Assembly: GCF_002803845.1 (NCBI RefSeq)
Contig: NZ_CP024985.1
Coordinates: 2,108,001-2,172,000 of the forward strand
DNA: 64,000 bases
Reading direction: 5' to 3'
Origin: Streptomyces lavendulae subsp. lavendulae
Lineage (GTDB): Bacteria; Actinomycetota; Actinomycetes; Streptomycetales; Streptomycetaceae
Positions 8,826-16,635 of this stretch are shown here, piece by piece. The stretch's first letter is position 1. Every line of letters starts with the position of its first letter. The notes beneath the pieces are model-generated. The model was not told where the DNA came from and searched no databases. It was given only the letters and a program-made list of their open reading frames with translations. The position numbers and the translations under genes were made by a program.

Positions 8826-9609
8826 GGCCGAAGCACTGATCCGTCAGATCGGCTACGGGCTGCTGAGCAGCTATCAGGACTACCGGGCTCTCTACACCTG
8901 GCGCTCCTGGCTGTTCGGCTGGCTGGCGCGGCTGCTCTGCCAGGTGCTGTTCTTCTCCATGGTTGGCTGGGCGATCGGCTCCGCCGCCACCCAGCGGTAC
9001 ATGGCGCTGGGCAATGCGGTGGTCCTGGGGCCCCTCGGCGCCTTCGGAGTGGTCTCCTCCAGTGTCGGCGAACGCCGTGGCGGCACCTTGCAGTTTCTCC
9101 TGCTCAGCCGCAACGGACCGTTCCCCGTGCTGCTGGCGCGCGGGCTCTACTGGGTCGCCGACGGCATCGTCACCTCCTGCATCGCCCTGTTCGTCCTGCG
9201 CTGGCTGGCGGACGTCGAAGTGAGCCCGCCCATGCTGCTGGTCTGCTTCCTCCTCCAGGTACTGATCACCCTGAGCGGCTACAGCCTCGCGCTGGCACTG
9301 GCGGGGATCAGCCTCCGCTGGCCGGAGAGCCGGATGTACCTGACGGCCGGTACGACAATCCTGCTGATGACGCTCGCCGGGGTGAACACCCCACTCCCGC
9401 GTGGCGGAGTCGTCGGAGCGATCGCCGCCGTAATGCCTGCCGCACACGGCCTCCAGGCGATCCGTGCGCTCGTCGCCCATGGCACGGTCCCGGCAGGCGA
9501 GGTGTTCGCGGAATTCGCAGTGCTCCTCCTCTGGGGAGCGGTGGGCTACTTGGCGCTCACCGGATCCCTTCGTCATCAGGTCCGTACCGGAACGCTCAAC
9601 CTCCGCTGA
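8818..9609 (+). CDS. ABC-2 type permease subunit 2
   Basis: Membrane protein of 263 residues. It carries the ABC-2 motif SVGERRGGTLQFLLLSRNG between predicted spans 2 and 3. About six hydrophobic segments are visible. The start overlaps the previous gene by 8 bp. The two unlike permeases suggest a heterodimeric channel served by the ATPase encoded at 7120-8070. The next gene begins after an 84-bp gap. Confidence 0.88.
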   Translation: MRKAEALIRQIGYGLLSSYQDYRALYTWRSWLFGWLARLLCQVLFFSMVGWAIGSAATQRYMALGNAVVLGPLGAFGVVSSSVGERRGGTLQFLLLSRNGPFPVLLARGLYWVADGIVTSCIALFVLRWLADVEVSPPMLLVCFLLQVLITLSGYSLALALAGISLRWPESRMYLTAGTTILLMTLAGVNTPLPRGGVVGAIAAVMPAAHGLQAIRALVAHGTVPAGEVFAEFAVLLLWGAVGYLALTGSLRHQVRTGTLNLR

Positions 9610-9693
9610 AGGCGCGCTGCAGCCACGCGGCAGCCCCCACGGCAGCCCCCGTCCCGGAACCGTCCGACCGTCCCCACCACGGAGAACCACCCC

Positions 9694-10461
9694 ATGAGCA
9701 GAGCGAACGTCCTGAGCCTGGTCGGCCCACCGGGGTCGGGGAAGTCCACCCAGGCGGCGCGTCTGGTCGTCGCCCTGGGCCGGTCCCGGGGAACCCCGGT
9801 GCTGTGCGCCTCGGTCCCGGCACTACTACGCGGCGACCCTGCGCTGCACGAGCGGTTGACCCGGCAGGAGGCGGCCCAGGTGGCCGCCGTACGCCGCGCC
9901 GCGCACGAGTCCGCCGACCGGGGTGCGCTGATGCCCACGGAACTCGACGAGGTGCTGGTCGAGTTGGTGGCCAGGGCGGCCGCCGACGGGCCGGTGGTGC
10001 TGGACAGCGTGCCGCGGGGACGGCAACAGGCGCGCATCCTGCTCGCCGGCGCCGTGCCGCTTGCCGAGCTGATGGTCCTTCACCTCCAGCTTCCAGGGGA
10101 CGTCCTGGCGGCCTCCCTGGAGCGCCAGATCACCCGGGCTGCCTCCCGAGGGGAGTGGCCTCCCACGCAGCGGCAGCTCTCCCGGATGGCGGGCAAGGCG
10201 GGCGTCTATACCGACGAGACCCTCCCCGGCCTGGCCGAACTCGCCCGAGCTGGCGTCGACACGGCCCGGTTCGATGCTTCCGGCCCTGCCGACCTGGTCG
10301 CCGAGGAGATACACGCCCACCTGGTCCACCGGGGAGCCCTGCCGGCGTTCGCCGCCTCCGGTGCCGTCATCCCCGCCGCCACCACCACTTCCACTCCCGC
10401 CCTCACCGCCGCCCTTGCCGGCGTCGACCCGGGGCAGCCGGAGGCCGGACCGTGCAGCTGA
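9694..10461 (+). CDS. Adenylate-kinase-like P-loop NMP kinase
   Basis: P-loop protein of 255 residues resembling adenylate kinase. Walker A is GPPGSGKST (11-19), and DSVPRGRQQA stands where adenylate kinases have DGFPRTxxQA. LERQITR and RGEW lie in the lid region, with a TDETLPGL stretch after. The changed nucleotide-binding motifs suggest a specialised kinase, not the housekeeping enzyme. The C-terminal about 35 residues are Pro/Thr/Ala-rich. It may phosphorylate a nucleotide or nucleotidylated intermediate in this pathway. It overlaps the phosphatase gene by 10 bp. Confidence 0.72.
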   Translation: MSRANVLSLVGPPGSGKSTQAARLVVALGRSRGTPVLCASVPALLRGDPALHERLTRQEAAQVAAVRRAAHESADRGALMPTELDEVLVELVARAAADGPVVLDSVPRGRQQARILLAGAVPLAELMVLHLQLPGDVLAASLERQITRAASRGEWPPTQRQLSRMAGKAGVYTDETLPGLAELARAGVDTARFDASGPADLVAEEIHAHLVHRGALPAFAASGAVIPAATTTSTPALTAALAGVDPGQPEAGPCS

Positions 10462-11054
10462 TCCTCGCCCGACACGGACGCACCGAGTCCAACGCGCTCC
10501 ACCGCTTCCCCCTCTCCCCCGCCGTACCGCTGGACCGGACCGGCATCGAGCAAGTCCGGTGCACCGGGCAGCAGATCGCCGACTCCGGGTTCCATCCGAC
10601 CGCCATCCACGCCAGTGACGCGGAACGGACCCTGCAGACCGCCCGCCTCCTCCGTGATCTGATCGCCCCGGAGCTGCCGGTCACCCCGCAGCCAGGCCTG
10701 CGGGAGCTGGACTGGGGCCTGCTGCGCGGCCGTTCCACGCTCTCCGGCCCCTCGGGCGACGCCGAGTACACCCGCTGGCAGCAGGACCCGCTGCGCAGGC
10801 TCCCCGGCGGGGAGAGCCTGGCCGACGTACAGGCCCGGGCAACCCCCCTGTTGGAGCGACTGATTGCCGACGGCCGCCCGGCACTCGTGGTCTCGCACGC
10901 GGTCACCCTCACCGTCCTAACCGCCTGGCTGCGAGGTTGGGACCTCATCGAGACATGGCAGTCCCACCGGGCCCATCTCCCGACGGGCGGATACCGCCGG
11001 CTCGAACTCACCGGCCCCCCGGGCCTGCCCCACCCCCTACCCGTGTCGCAATGA
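10452..11054 (+). CDS. Histidine phosphatase superfamily protein
   Basis: Protein of 200 residues starting at GTG inside the previous gene's end. The branch-1 signature is clear: LILARHGRTESN with catalytic His8, then DAERTLQTA, the acidic pair region LRELDWG, and the second His in VVSHAVTLT. Family members hydrolyse phosphomonoesters on sugars, nucleosides or cofactors. As the fifth nucleotide/phosphate-acting protein of the cluster it probably removes a phosphate from an intermediate. The substrate cannot be read from sequence. Confidence 0.85.
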   Translation: MQLILARHGRTESNALHRFPLSPAVPLDRTGIEQVRCTGQQIADSGFHPTAIHASDAERTLQTARLLRDLIAPELPVTPQPGLRELDWGLLRGRSTLSGPSGDAEYTRWQQDPLRRLPGGESLADVQARATPLLERLIADGRPALVVSHAVTLTVLTAWLRGWDLIETWQSHRAHLPTGGYRRLELTGPPGLPHPLPVSQ

Positions 11055-11067
11055 CAGGAGCAACCCC

Positions 11068-12003
11068 ATGGCCTATCCATCGCTGTCCCCCCTGGTTGAA
11101 CAAGGTCTGCTGGACGAGATCCTGGACAACCTGGGCTTCATCCACGCGAATGACCACTGCCGCCGCAACTGCACGCACTGCCCGGCCTTCGGCGACACCT
11201 CACCCGTGCAGATGACCCCGTTCGCGACCCTGACCCGGCTGGTCCGGGACGTCGGCGAAGCCTTCCGGGACCGGGGCATCTCCCCCAAGCGCAGCATCGT
11301 CTCCTGGCGGATCAGCGACCCGCTCGACTACCACGTCAGGGACGGCGAGACCACGCGGAACACCTTCGACGTCGCCCGGATCTGGCGTGAACACCTGGGG
11401 CAGGGACTCTACCTGGTGACCAACGGCAGCGAGGGAAAGCGCTTCGCCCGGACCGCGCTGCGCCAGATCGCCGCCCGGCCCGACGTGCTCTCACAGGCCA
11501 AACTGACCATCACTCCCTGCGACCAGGGCTGGGGCAGCGAGCGTTACCTACAGAACATCGCCGATGACATCTCGGTGCTCGCGCCGCTGTGGGACCTGGG
11601 CTCGACGCGGATGGAGGACCCCGACGGCCTGCGCTTCCGGATCAATCTGAAGTCGACGGCGGACCGGCGCGAGGAGGCACTGGAATTCATGGCCCGGGCA
11701 ATGGACTTGGCCGGTCTGGACGCTGGCGCGGCGCAGAAGGCGTTGGCCGATCCGCGCCGCATCTCGGCGAAGGACATCTACGACCTCGGCTCGTACGTCG
11801 GCGACAGCCCCGTGGTGAACGCGATCAGCATCAAGGGCGAGGGCGGCAAGCGCTTCAAGGACACCGCGGAGACCCGCTCCCACCACCAGTACGGCATCTA
11901 CCCCGACGGGGCCGTCCGCGTCATTGACATGTACGAGTTCAAGGTCTACGAGGCGACCGGGGAGGGCGGCGCCCCGCTCCGGGTCGACCTGCGCGCCGCC
12001 TGA
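11068..12003 (+). CDS. Radical SAM enzyme, no SPASM domain
   Basis: Protein of 311 residues with a canonical 4Fe-4S motif CxxxCxxC at Cys31, Cys35 and Cys38. A following beta/alpha barrel pattern is visible, including LYLVTNGSEG and KLTITPCDQGW. Only one further cysteine is present, so there is no SPASM or twitch auxiliary cluster of the kind usual in PqqE- and mycofactocin-type peptide modifiers. The start follows AGGAG at 8-bp spacing. Expected chemistry is a radical-based change on the peptide or on a small intermediate. Which of these is unknown. Confidence 0.85.
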   Translation: MAYPSLSPLVEQGLLDEILDNLGFIHANDHCRRNCTHCPAFGDTSPVQMTPFATLTRLVRDVGEAFRDRGISPKRSIVSWRISDPLDYHVRDGETTRNTFDVARIWREHLGQGLYLVTNGSEGKRFARTALRQIAARPDVLSQAKLTITPCDQGWGSERYLQNIADDISVLAPLWDLGSTRMEDPDGLRFRINLKSTADRREEALEFMARAMDLAGLDAGAAQKALADPRRISAKDIYDLGSYVGDSPVVNAISIKGEGGKRFKDTAETRSHHQYGIYPDGAVRVIDMYEFKVYEATGEGGAPLRVDLRAA

Positions 12004-12094
12004 CCCGCCGTCCGACCCTGGGTCTGACTGACTGTCCGACTCAAGGTATGAGTCGCCGTCATGGCAGCCGGAAGCATCAAGGAACAGGAATCAA

Positions 12095-14134
12095 GTGAAC
12101 GACATCCGAGTCGTCCCGCTGTACCGGGCCGACGAGCATCCCGTGCTGCTGACCGGCGCGAAGGCGCAGGCCCTGGCACGTCTGCACCGCGCCGGCTTCC
12201 GGGTCCCGGACGGCGTCTGCGTGACCTCGGCCTGGTTCCAGGAGGTCATGTCCCGTACCGGGATCGGCGACACCGTCGAGCAGAACCTGCGGGATCTGAG
12301 CGCCGTCCCCACCGGTACCGGCCGCGCGCTGGAACTCATCCGACGGGCCGTCATCCAGTCGCCGTGGCCGGCGGACCTGGTCGAGGAGGCAAGCGCCGCG
12401 GCGCAGTCGCTCCTCGACCAGGGGCCCGTCATGGTGCGCTCCTCCGTACCCGTCGAGGACGGCGCAGGGCAGTCCTATGCCGGAGTGTTCCACTCCGAGG
12501 GGCCACTGCACACGGTGCCGGAGGTACTGTCCTCACTTGCCCGCTGCTGGGCGGCGCTGTACTCGGCCCGCTGCTACTCCTACTCGCGCGGCCAATTGCC
12601 GCAGGAGTACGCCGCGTTCCTGCAGACCTGGGTTCAGCCGCAGGCGCACGGTGTGCTGTTCACCAAGGACCTGTTCACGGGCGACGGCGGCCCGGTCACC
12701 GACTTCGCGTGGGGCAGTGCGACCGACTCCACCTCGGGCGAGGGTCCGACGAACCGGCTCCTCCTGTCGGACGAGGCCGCGCTGCCCGACGGTCTGCCGG
12801 ATGCTCTGCCCGACGGCCTGCGCGAGGAGTTGCTCTCGCTGGCCAAGCGAAGCGAACAGCTCTTCGGTCTGCCGCTCGACGTGGAGTGGGTGTGGAACGA
12901 GGGCCTGTTGCACACGCTCCAGGCCCGACCCATCACCCACGGCCGGACGCCCGCCAAGGTGACCGGCGGCTGGTGGCCGGATTCCGACGTCAGCGGCCTG
13001 TACGACGTCGACCTCGGCAACTGTCGCGCCCGTTTCGAGGGCGCGCTGCAGAAGCACATCTGGCTGCGCAGGCAGTGTGCGGCCGTCGGCGTGGAGACCT
13101 ACCGCGAGGCGTACATCGTCTACGGGGAGCAGGACGTCCGCCGGCTCGCCGACGACCTGGCCGGCTACCTGCGCACCGAGTTCGTCCAGATCAACTGGGG
13201 TGGCCGCGGCACCGGAACCGTCGCGAAGCTGGCCGACCTGGCCGACCACCTGCTGCGCGGACGCGAGCGCAACGCCCTGTCCGACCCCGCGTTCAGCGCC
13301 GCGCACATCGGCGAGATCGTCCCCGCGGAGGCCTCCGGCTTCTCCGCACTGCTCGGCGACGGAACCGTCATCGTCGAGGCTTTCCCCGCCGGCCTGCCCG
13401 GCATCAAGGAAGGCGGACTCGTCCCGTCGGTCTTCACCATCGCCCCCGGCGGACCCATCGTCCGCGTGAACATCGCGGAATTCAGCCGTCGTTGTCACAT
13501 CGAGCCCGGTGAGGGCTGGTGGTGGCGCCCCGAGGACACCGCCCCATACACCTTCGACCGTGCCGACGGCGAGGTCCTCGACATAGCCCGGATCACCCGC
13601 GACCTGTGCGGCGCCCTGGGCGAGGCCCGGCTGGAGTGGTACACCGCCGACGGCCGGGCAATGATCCGCGACGTCAGCCTTGAGGGCCGCGGTCTGGAGG
13701 CGCGCACCGCCGATGTCGGGAGGGTCATCTCCACCGGGATCGCCGCGGGCACGGTGCTCGCCCTGCCGGACCTCTCCGAACTCGACGAAGCGGCACGGGC
13801 ATTGGAAGTCAGTGTGGTCGGCTTCGGAATGGACAACCCCGCAGTGCTGTCGGACGACCGCATCACCGCCGCCGTCGATGCCATCCGGCAGAAGAACGGT
13901 GTGATCGTCGTCGCCGAGTACCCCTCCGCCGGGCTCATCCCCCTGGTGGACCTCGCCTCGGGCTTCGTCTTCGAACGCGGCAATCTGCTCTGCCACACAG
14001 CCATCGTGCTACGTGAGCGCGGCGTGCCGGCGATCGTGGCGCCCGGCGCCGGGAAGTGGCTGCGTGACGGCATGAAGGTCGAGCTCTCCCCAGCGGGCCT
14101 GGCCGTCCTCGACCCCGAGGACCGGACTTGCTGA
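12095..14134 (+). CDS. PEP-synthase/rifampicin-phosphotransferase-like dikinase
   Basis: Protein of 679 residues starting at GTG. The first about 290 residues match the PEP/pyruvate-dikinase ATP-binding domain (LTGAKAQALARLHRAGFRVPDG, then PVMVRSS and QARPIT at its end). A middle of about 300 residues is unassigned. The C-terminus is a swivelling phosphohistidine domain with GFVFERGNLLCHTAIV, His634 being the likely phospho-carrier, and RERGVPAIV. The PEP-binding barrel of true PEP synthase is absent. The layout is like rifampicin phosphotransferase, which moves the beta-phosphate of ATP to a small molecule. A phosphotransferase acting on the cluster's intermediate is a fair inference. Confidence 0.78.
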   Translation: MNDIRVVPLYRADEHPVLLTGAKAQALARLHRAGFRVPDGVCVTSAWFQEVMSRTGIGDTVEQNLRDLSAVPTGTGRALELIRRAVIQSPWPADLVEEASAAAQSLLDQGPVMVRSSVPVEDGAGQSYAGVFHSEGPLHTVPEVLSSLARCWAALYSARCYSYSRGQLPQEYAAFLQTWVQPQAHGVLFTKDLFTGDGGPVTDFAWGSATDSTSGEGPTNRLLLSDEAALPDGLPDALPDGLREELLSLAKRSEQLFGLPLDVEWVWNEGLLHTLQARPITHGRTPAKVTGGWWPDSDVSGLYDVDLGNCRARFEGALQKHIWLRRQCAAVGVETYREAYIVYGEQDVRRLADDLAGYLRTEFVQINWGGRGTGTVAKLADLADHLLRGRERNALSDPAFSAAHIGEIVPAEASGFSALLGDGTVIVEAFPAGLPGIKEGGLVPSVFTIAPGGPIVRVNIAEFSRRCHIEPGEGWWWRPEDTAPYTFDRADGEVLDIARITRDLCGALGEARLEWYTADGRAMIRDVSLEGRGLEARTADVGRVISTGIAAGTVLALPDLSELDEAARALEVSVVGFGMDNPAVLSDDRITAAVDAIRQKNGVIVVAEYPSAGLIPLVDLASGFVFERGNLLCHTAIVLRERGVPAIVAPGAGKWLRDGMKVELSPAGLAVLDPEDRTC

Positions 14135-14147
14135 AGGGCGAGCACCG

Positions 14148-15635
14148 ATGAACGCGCTACAGGTCGGCCTGTGTCCCCTCGACCTCACCGACGAACGGCA
14201 CGTGCGGCGGCTTCTCTGCGACGACTCCCGGGGAAGCGCGGCAGGCAGTCGGCTGCTGACCCGCCCGGACTTCGTGCCGGACGGCTTCACCGTCGCCGAG
14301 CGGATGACGGGGCAGGTCCTGCTACACCCCTCTGAGCGCGCGTTCGACCCCTGGCTTTCCCGGCTGATCGCGGACAAGCTGGCCCGGATCGCCGCCCCGG
14401 CAGGGCGCAGCGCCGTCACCGACCCGGCGGTTGCCGCGTTCTGCCGGGACCAGACGCTTCGACTGCTGGACCACACCTGGGAGGAATCGCCCGCGACACA
14501 ATCCGCGAGCGACTCTCCGGCCAACTCGCTGAGCAACCAGGAACTGCCGTCCGTAGTGGACCGGGTGATCGCCCACTGCGTGCTCGGTGATGTCCGCGCG
14601 CCGGTCGCCACCCACCTGCGGTACGCCGATCGCGGGGTGAGCGTCGCCGTGGCGCTCGCCCCGCTCGTCCTGGAGCGGTGCGGAACCGACCTGTCGCGCC
14701 TGCTGCGGTACAGCCTGGCGGCCGGCCTGCTCGGCGCGGAGCAGAAAGCACGTGCGCCCGGCCCGGGCGCGCGCCTGCCCATCGACGCGTCGGCCACTCC
14801 CGTGGCCACCGCGCGGAAGCTGTGGCCCAGGTACCGGGCGCTGGCCGAACGGCCCCTCCAGGTGGATCACTGGGCGGAGTTCGCGAGCGAGGTACTCGAC
14901 GGTCCGAGACGGCTTGTGTGGTTCTTCGACGACTGCGCCGAGACGGTGATCGACCTCCTCCTGCTCACCCGCTTGAAGGAAGCCAACCCCCAGCTGGAAA
15001 TCACCATGGTGCCCAAGTCCCTGCCCTGCTACACGGACGCCGATACCGGCCTGCTGCTCCGGCTGCTCGCCACTCCCAGCCTGCAGGCGCTGGGCGTAGG
15101 AGGGGCGCTGCAGGCCTCGGACGTCTGCCGCTTCGGCCCGACCATGGCCACGGCCAACCTGCGCAAGCTCTCCCCTGAACTGGCCGGGCAACTGGACGCG
15201 GCGGACTGCGTCTTCGTGAAGGGCACCAACATTCACGAGATGTTCCAGGGCGGGATCGACAGGCCGATGTACACCGGGTTCGTCCTGGTGAGCGAGTTCA
15301 ACGAGAGTGCGATGGGGGTGGACGCCTCGTCCGCCCCCCTCTTCCTCGTCCACTCCGGGCCCGGCGAGTACGCCCACTGGGGCTTCGAAGGACGCGAATC
15401 CCGTACCGTCCGGTACTCGGATCAGCGCCTCGTCCGGCTTTGCTGGAGTACCTTGACGGATCATCAGCTGAGAAAGAACTGCGACGACCCCGCCGTACTG
15501 CGCGAGGAGCTACGCCGGCTGGACTCCCTCACCGAACGCGTGCTGCCCAGGACCCGCCCCGCACTCGACGGCGAAAAGGCACTCGTCCACCGGGCACTGC
15601 GGCGCGTCACCGGCAGCGCCCCGCGAATCCCGTGA
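14148..15635 (+). CDS. DUF89 / ARMT1-like metal-dependent phosphatase family protein
   Basis: Protein of 495 residues. The DUF89 core is seen at WFFDDCAETVIDL (equivalent to DNAGEIVFDL in the family) and PCYTDADTG. KGTNIHEMFQG, where the family has KG.aN, is the third match. These positions hold the metal-binding Asp and Asn of the damage-control phosphatases. The N-terminal about 250 residues are a helical extension. Family members clear or hydrolyse phosphometabolites, and some methylate. It lies 13 bp after the dikinase-like gene and its stop overlaps the MazG-like start, so the three are made together. Confidence 0.75.
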   Translation: MNALQVGLCPLDLTDERHVRRLLCDDSRGSAAGSRLLTRPDFVPDGFTVAERMTGQVLLHPSERAFDPWLSRLIADKLARIAAPAGRSAVTDPAVAAFCRDQTLRLLDHTWEESPATQSASDSPANSLSNQELPSVVDRVIAHCVLGDVRAPVATHLRYADRGVSVAVALAPLVLERCGTDLSRLLRYSLAAGLLGAEQKARAPGPGARLPIDASATPVATARKLWPRYRALAERPLQVDHWAEFASEVLDGPRRLVWFFDDCAETVIDLLLLTRLKEANPQLEITMVPKSLPCYTDADTGLLLRLLATPSLQALGVGGALQASDVCRFGPTMATANLRKLSPELAGQLDAADCVFVKGTNIHEMFQGGIDRPMYTGFVLVSEFNESAMGVDASSAPLFLVHSGPGEYAHWGFEGRESRTVRYSDQRLVRLCWSTLTDHQLRKNCDDPAVLREELRRLDSLTERVLPRTRPALDGEKALVHRALRRVTGSAPRIP

Positions 15636-16009
15636 CCGACACCAGTGGAGCAGACGTGCACGACCCCCGAAACGACCTGCACGATTCCCGGAACGACTGG
15701 CTCGACGACCTGGCGGCCCTGACCGCCGGAGCCGTCGAACGCTTCCCGCGCCACAACGACGCCTTCCACCTGGTCTCCCGCCTGGCCGAAGAGGCCGGTG
15801 AACTGGCCCAACAGGTCAACCACATGGAGGGCATGGGCCGCAAACGCGAAGCCCACGGCGAGCCTGACCCCGACCATCTCACCAAGGAGGTCCTCGACGT
15901 TGTCCGCTGCGCCGTCGCCATTGCCGCCCACTACGGCTGCCTGGCCAACCTCCGCACCCTCACGTCGGCGAAGCTGGACTCCTATCGCCGCGAAGGGTGG
16001 GCGCGCTGA
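15632..16009 (+). CDS. MazG-like NTP pyrophosphohydrolase
   Basis: Helical protein of 125 residues starting at GTG within the previous stop codon. RLAEEAGELAQQV supplies the EExxE metal motif and KEVLDVVRCAVAIAA the downstream ExxD pair. Both are characteristic of MazG / all-alpha NTP-PPases. It would hydrolyse a (modified) NTP to NMP and pyrophosphate. It is the last gene of the block, and the right copy of the 133-bp repeat starts 30 bp downstream. Confidence 0.82.
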   Translation: MTDTSGADVHDPRNDLHDSRNDWLDDLAALTAGAVERFPRHNDAFHLVSRLAEEAGELAQQVNHMEGMGRKREAHGEPDPDHLTKEVLDVVRCAVAIAAHYGCLANLRTLTSAKLDSYRREGWAR

Positions 16010-16038
16010 CCGTCGGTCCTCCGCCTGACCGCTCATCG

Positions 16039-16077
16039 GAGGCCACCAGGGCCATCGCCCGGCTGATCCGCGCATAG
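16039..16077 (+). pseudogene. Orphan 3' end of csoR
   Basis: Encodes EATRAIARLIRA followed by a stop, equal to the last 12 residues of the CsoR at 2618-2899 except for one Lys/Arg change. There is no start codon or upstream csoR sequence, so it is a duplicated gene tail. Confidence 0.9.
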
Positions 16078-16090
16078 ACCCGGCCGGTGC

Positions 16091-16140
16091 GCCGACCGCC
16101 CCTCCACACACGGCAGTTCGTGGAGGGGCGGTCGGCTTTT
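16091..16140 (+). terminator. Rho-independent terminator, right repeat copy
   Basis: Perfect 17-bp stem (16091-16107 with 16120-16136) and TTTT. In its present place it terminates the cluster that ends with the MazG-like gene. Confidence 0.88.
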
Positions 16141-16239
16141 CCGTGCCCGCCCGGGGCCCGCGTACCGGACCGGGGTATGCCCCCGGCGCCGGGACGGCCC
16201 GTACGATGAGCCGCTCGCGAGGGGGAGGGGCGAGGAGCG

Positions 16240-16635
16240 ATGCGCGTACGCCGGCTGGGAGAGCTGGAGGCCGAGATCATGGACCGGGTGTGGCTGTGGG
16301 AACGGCCCGTCTCCGTCCGCGAGGTCGTCGACGACATAAACCGGCGCCGCAAGGTCGCCTACACCACCGTGATGACCGTGGCCGACATCCTGTACCGCAA
16401 GGGCTGGCTGAGCCGCGAGAAGTCCGGCCGCGCCTGGATGTACGAGGCCGTGCGCAGCCGTGAGGAGTACACCGCGGCGCTCATGCAGGACGCGCTCGGC
16501 GACAGTCAGGACCGCAGGGCCGCCCTGCTGCGGTTCGTCGAGGTCATGTCCCACGAGGACGTGGAGGCGCTGGACGAGGCCCTGCGCGCCGCCCGTCCCG
16601 GCCGCCCGGCCGGCGAAGCGGGACGCGGCCGGTGA
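16240..16635 (+). CDS. BlaI/MecI-family repressor
   Basis: Winged-helix repressor of 131 residues. LGELEAEIMDRVW, the recognition segment AYTTVMTVADILYRKGWLSRE and the dimerisation tail MQDALGDSQD are typical of BlaI/MecI. ATG follows GGCGAGGAGCG. TACGAT at 16202-16207 could be the -10 element. It is coupled (GTGA) to an M56 metalloprotease gene. In Streptomyces such pairs commonly regulate envelope or redox genes, not beta-lactamases. No obvious target gene follows. Confidence 0.88.
   Translation: MRVRRLGELEAEIMDRVWLWERPVSVREVVDDINRRRKVAYTTVMTVADILYRKGWLSREKSGRAWMYEAVRSREEYTAALMQDALGDSQDRRAALLRFVEVMSHEDVEALDEALRAARPGRPAGEAGRGR

Larger units (their letters stand above)
16039..16171 (+). repeat. 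Right copy of 133-bp direct repeat
   Basis: Second copy of the csoR-3'-end-plus-terminator segment (see 2861-2993), differing at three positions. It begins 30 bp after the MazG-like stop and ends 69 bp before blaI. Confidence 0.93.

Noticed and set aside
2994..16038. Prophage or classical integrative conjugative element
   Set aside because: No integrase, excisionase, replication, structural or transfer genes are present; only the flanking repeats and a transposase relic suggest mobility.
16172..16190. CsoR-type box near GGGGTATGCCCCC
   Set aside because: Arms are in the opposite order (GGGG then CCCC) to the CsoR pattern and there is only one; not supported.
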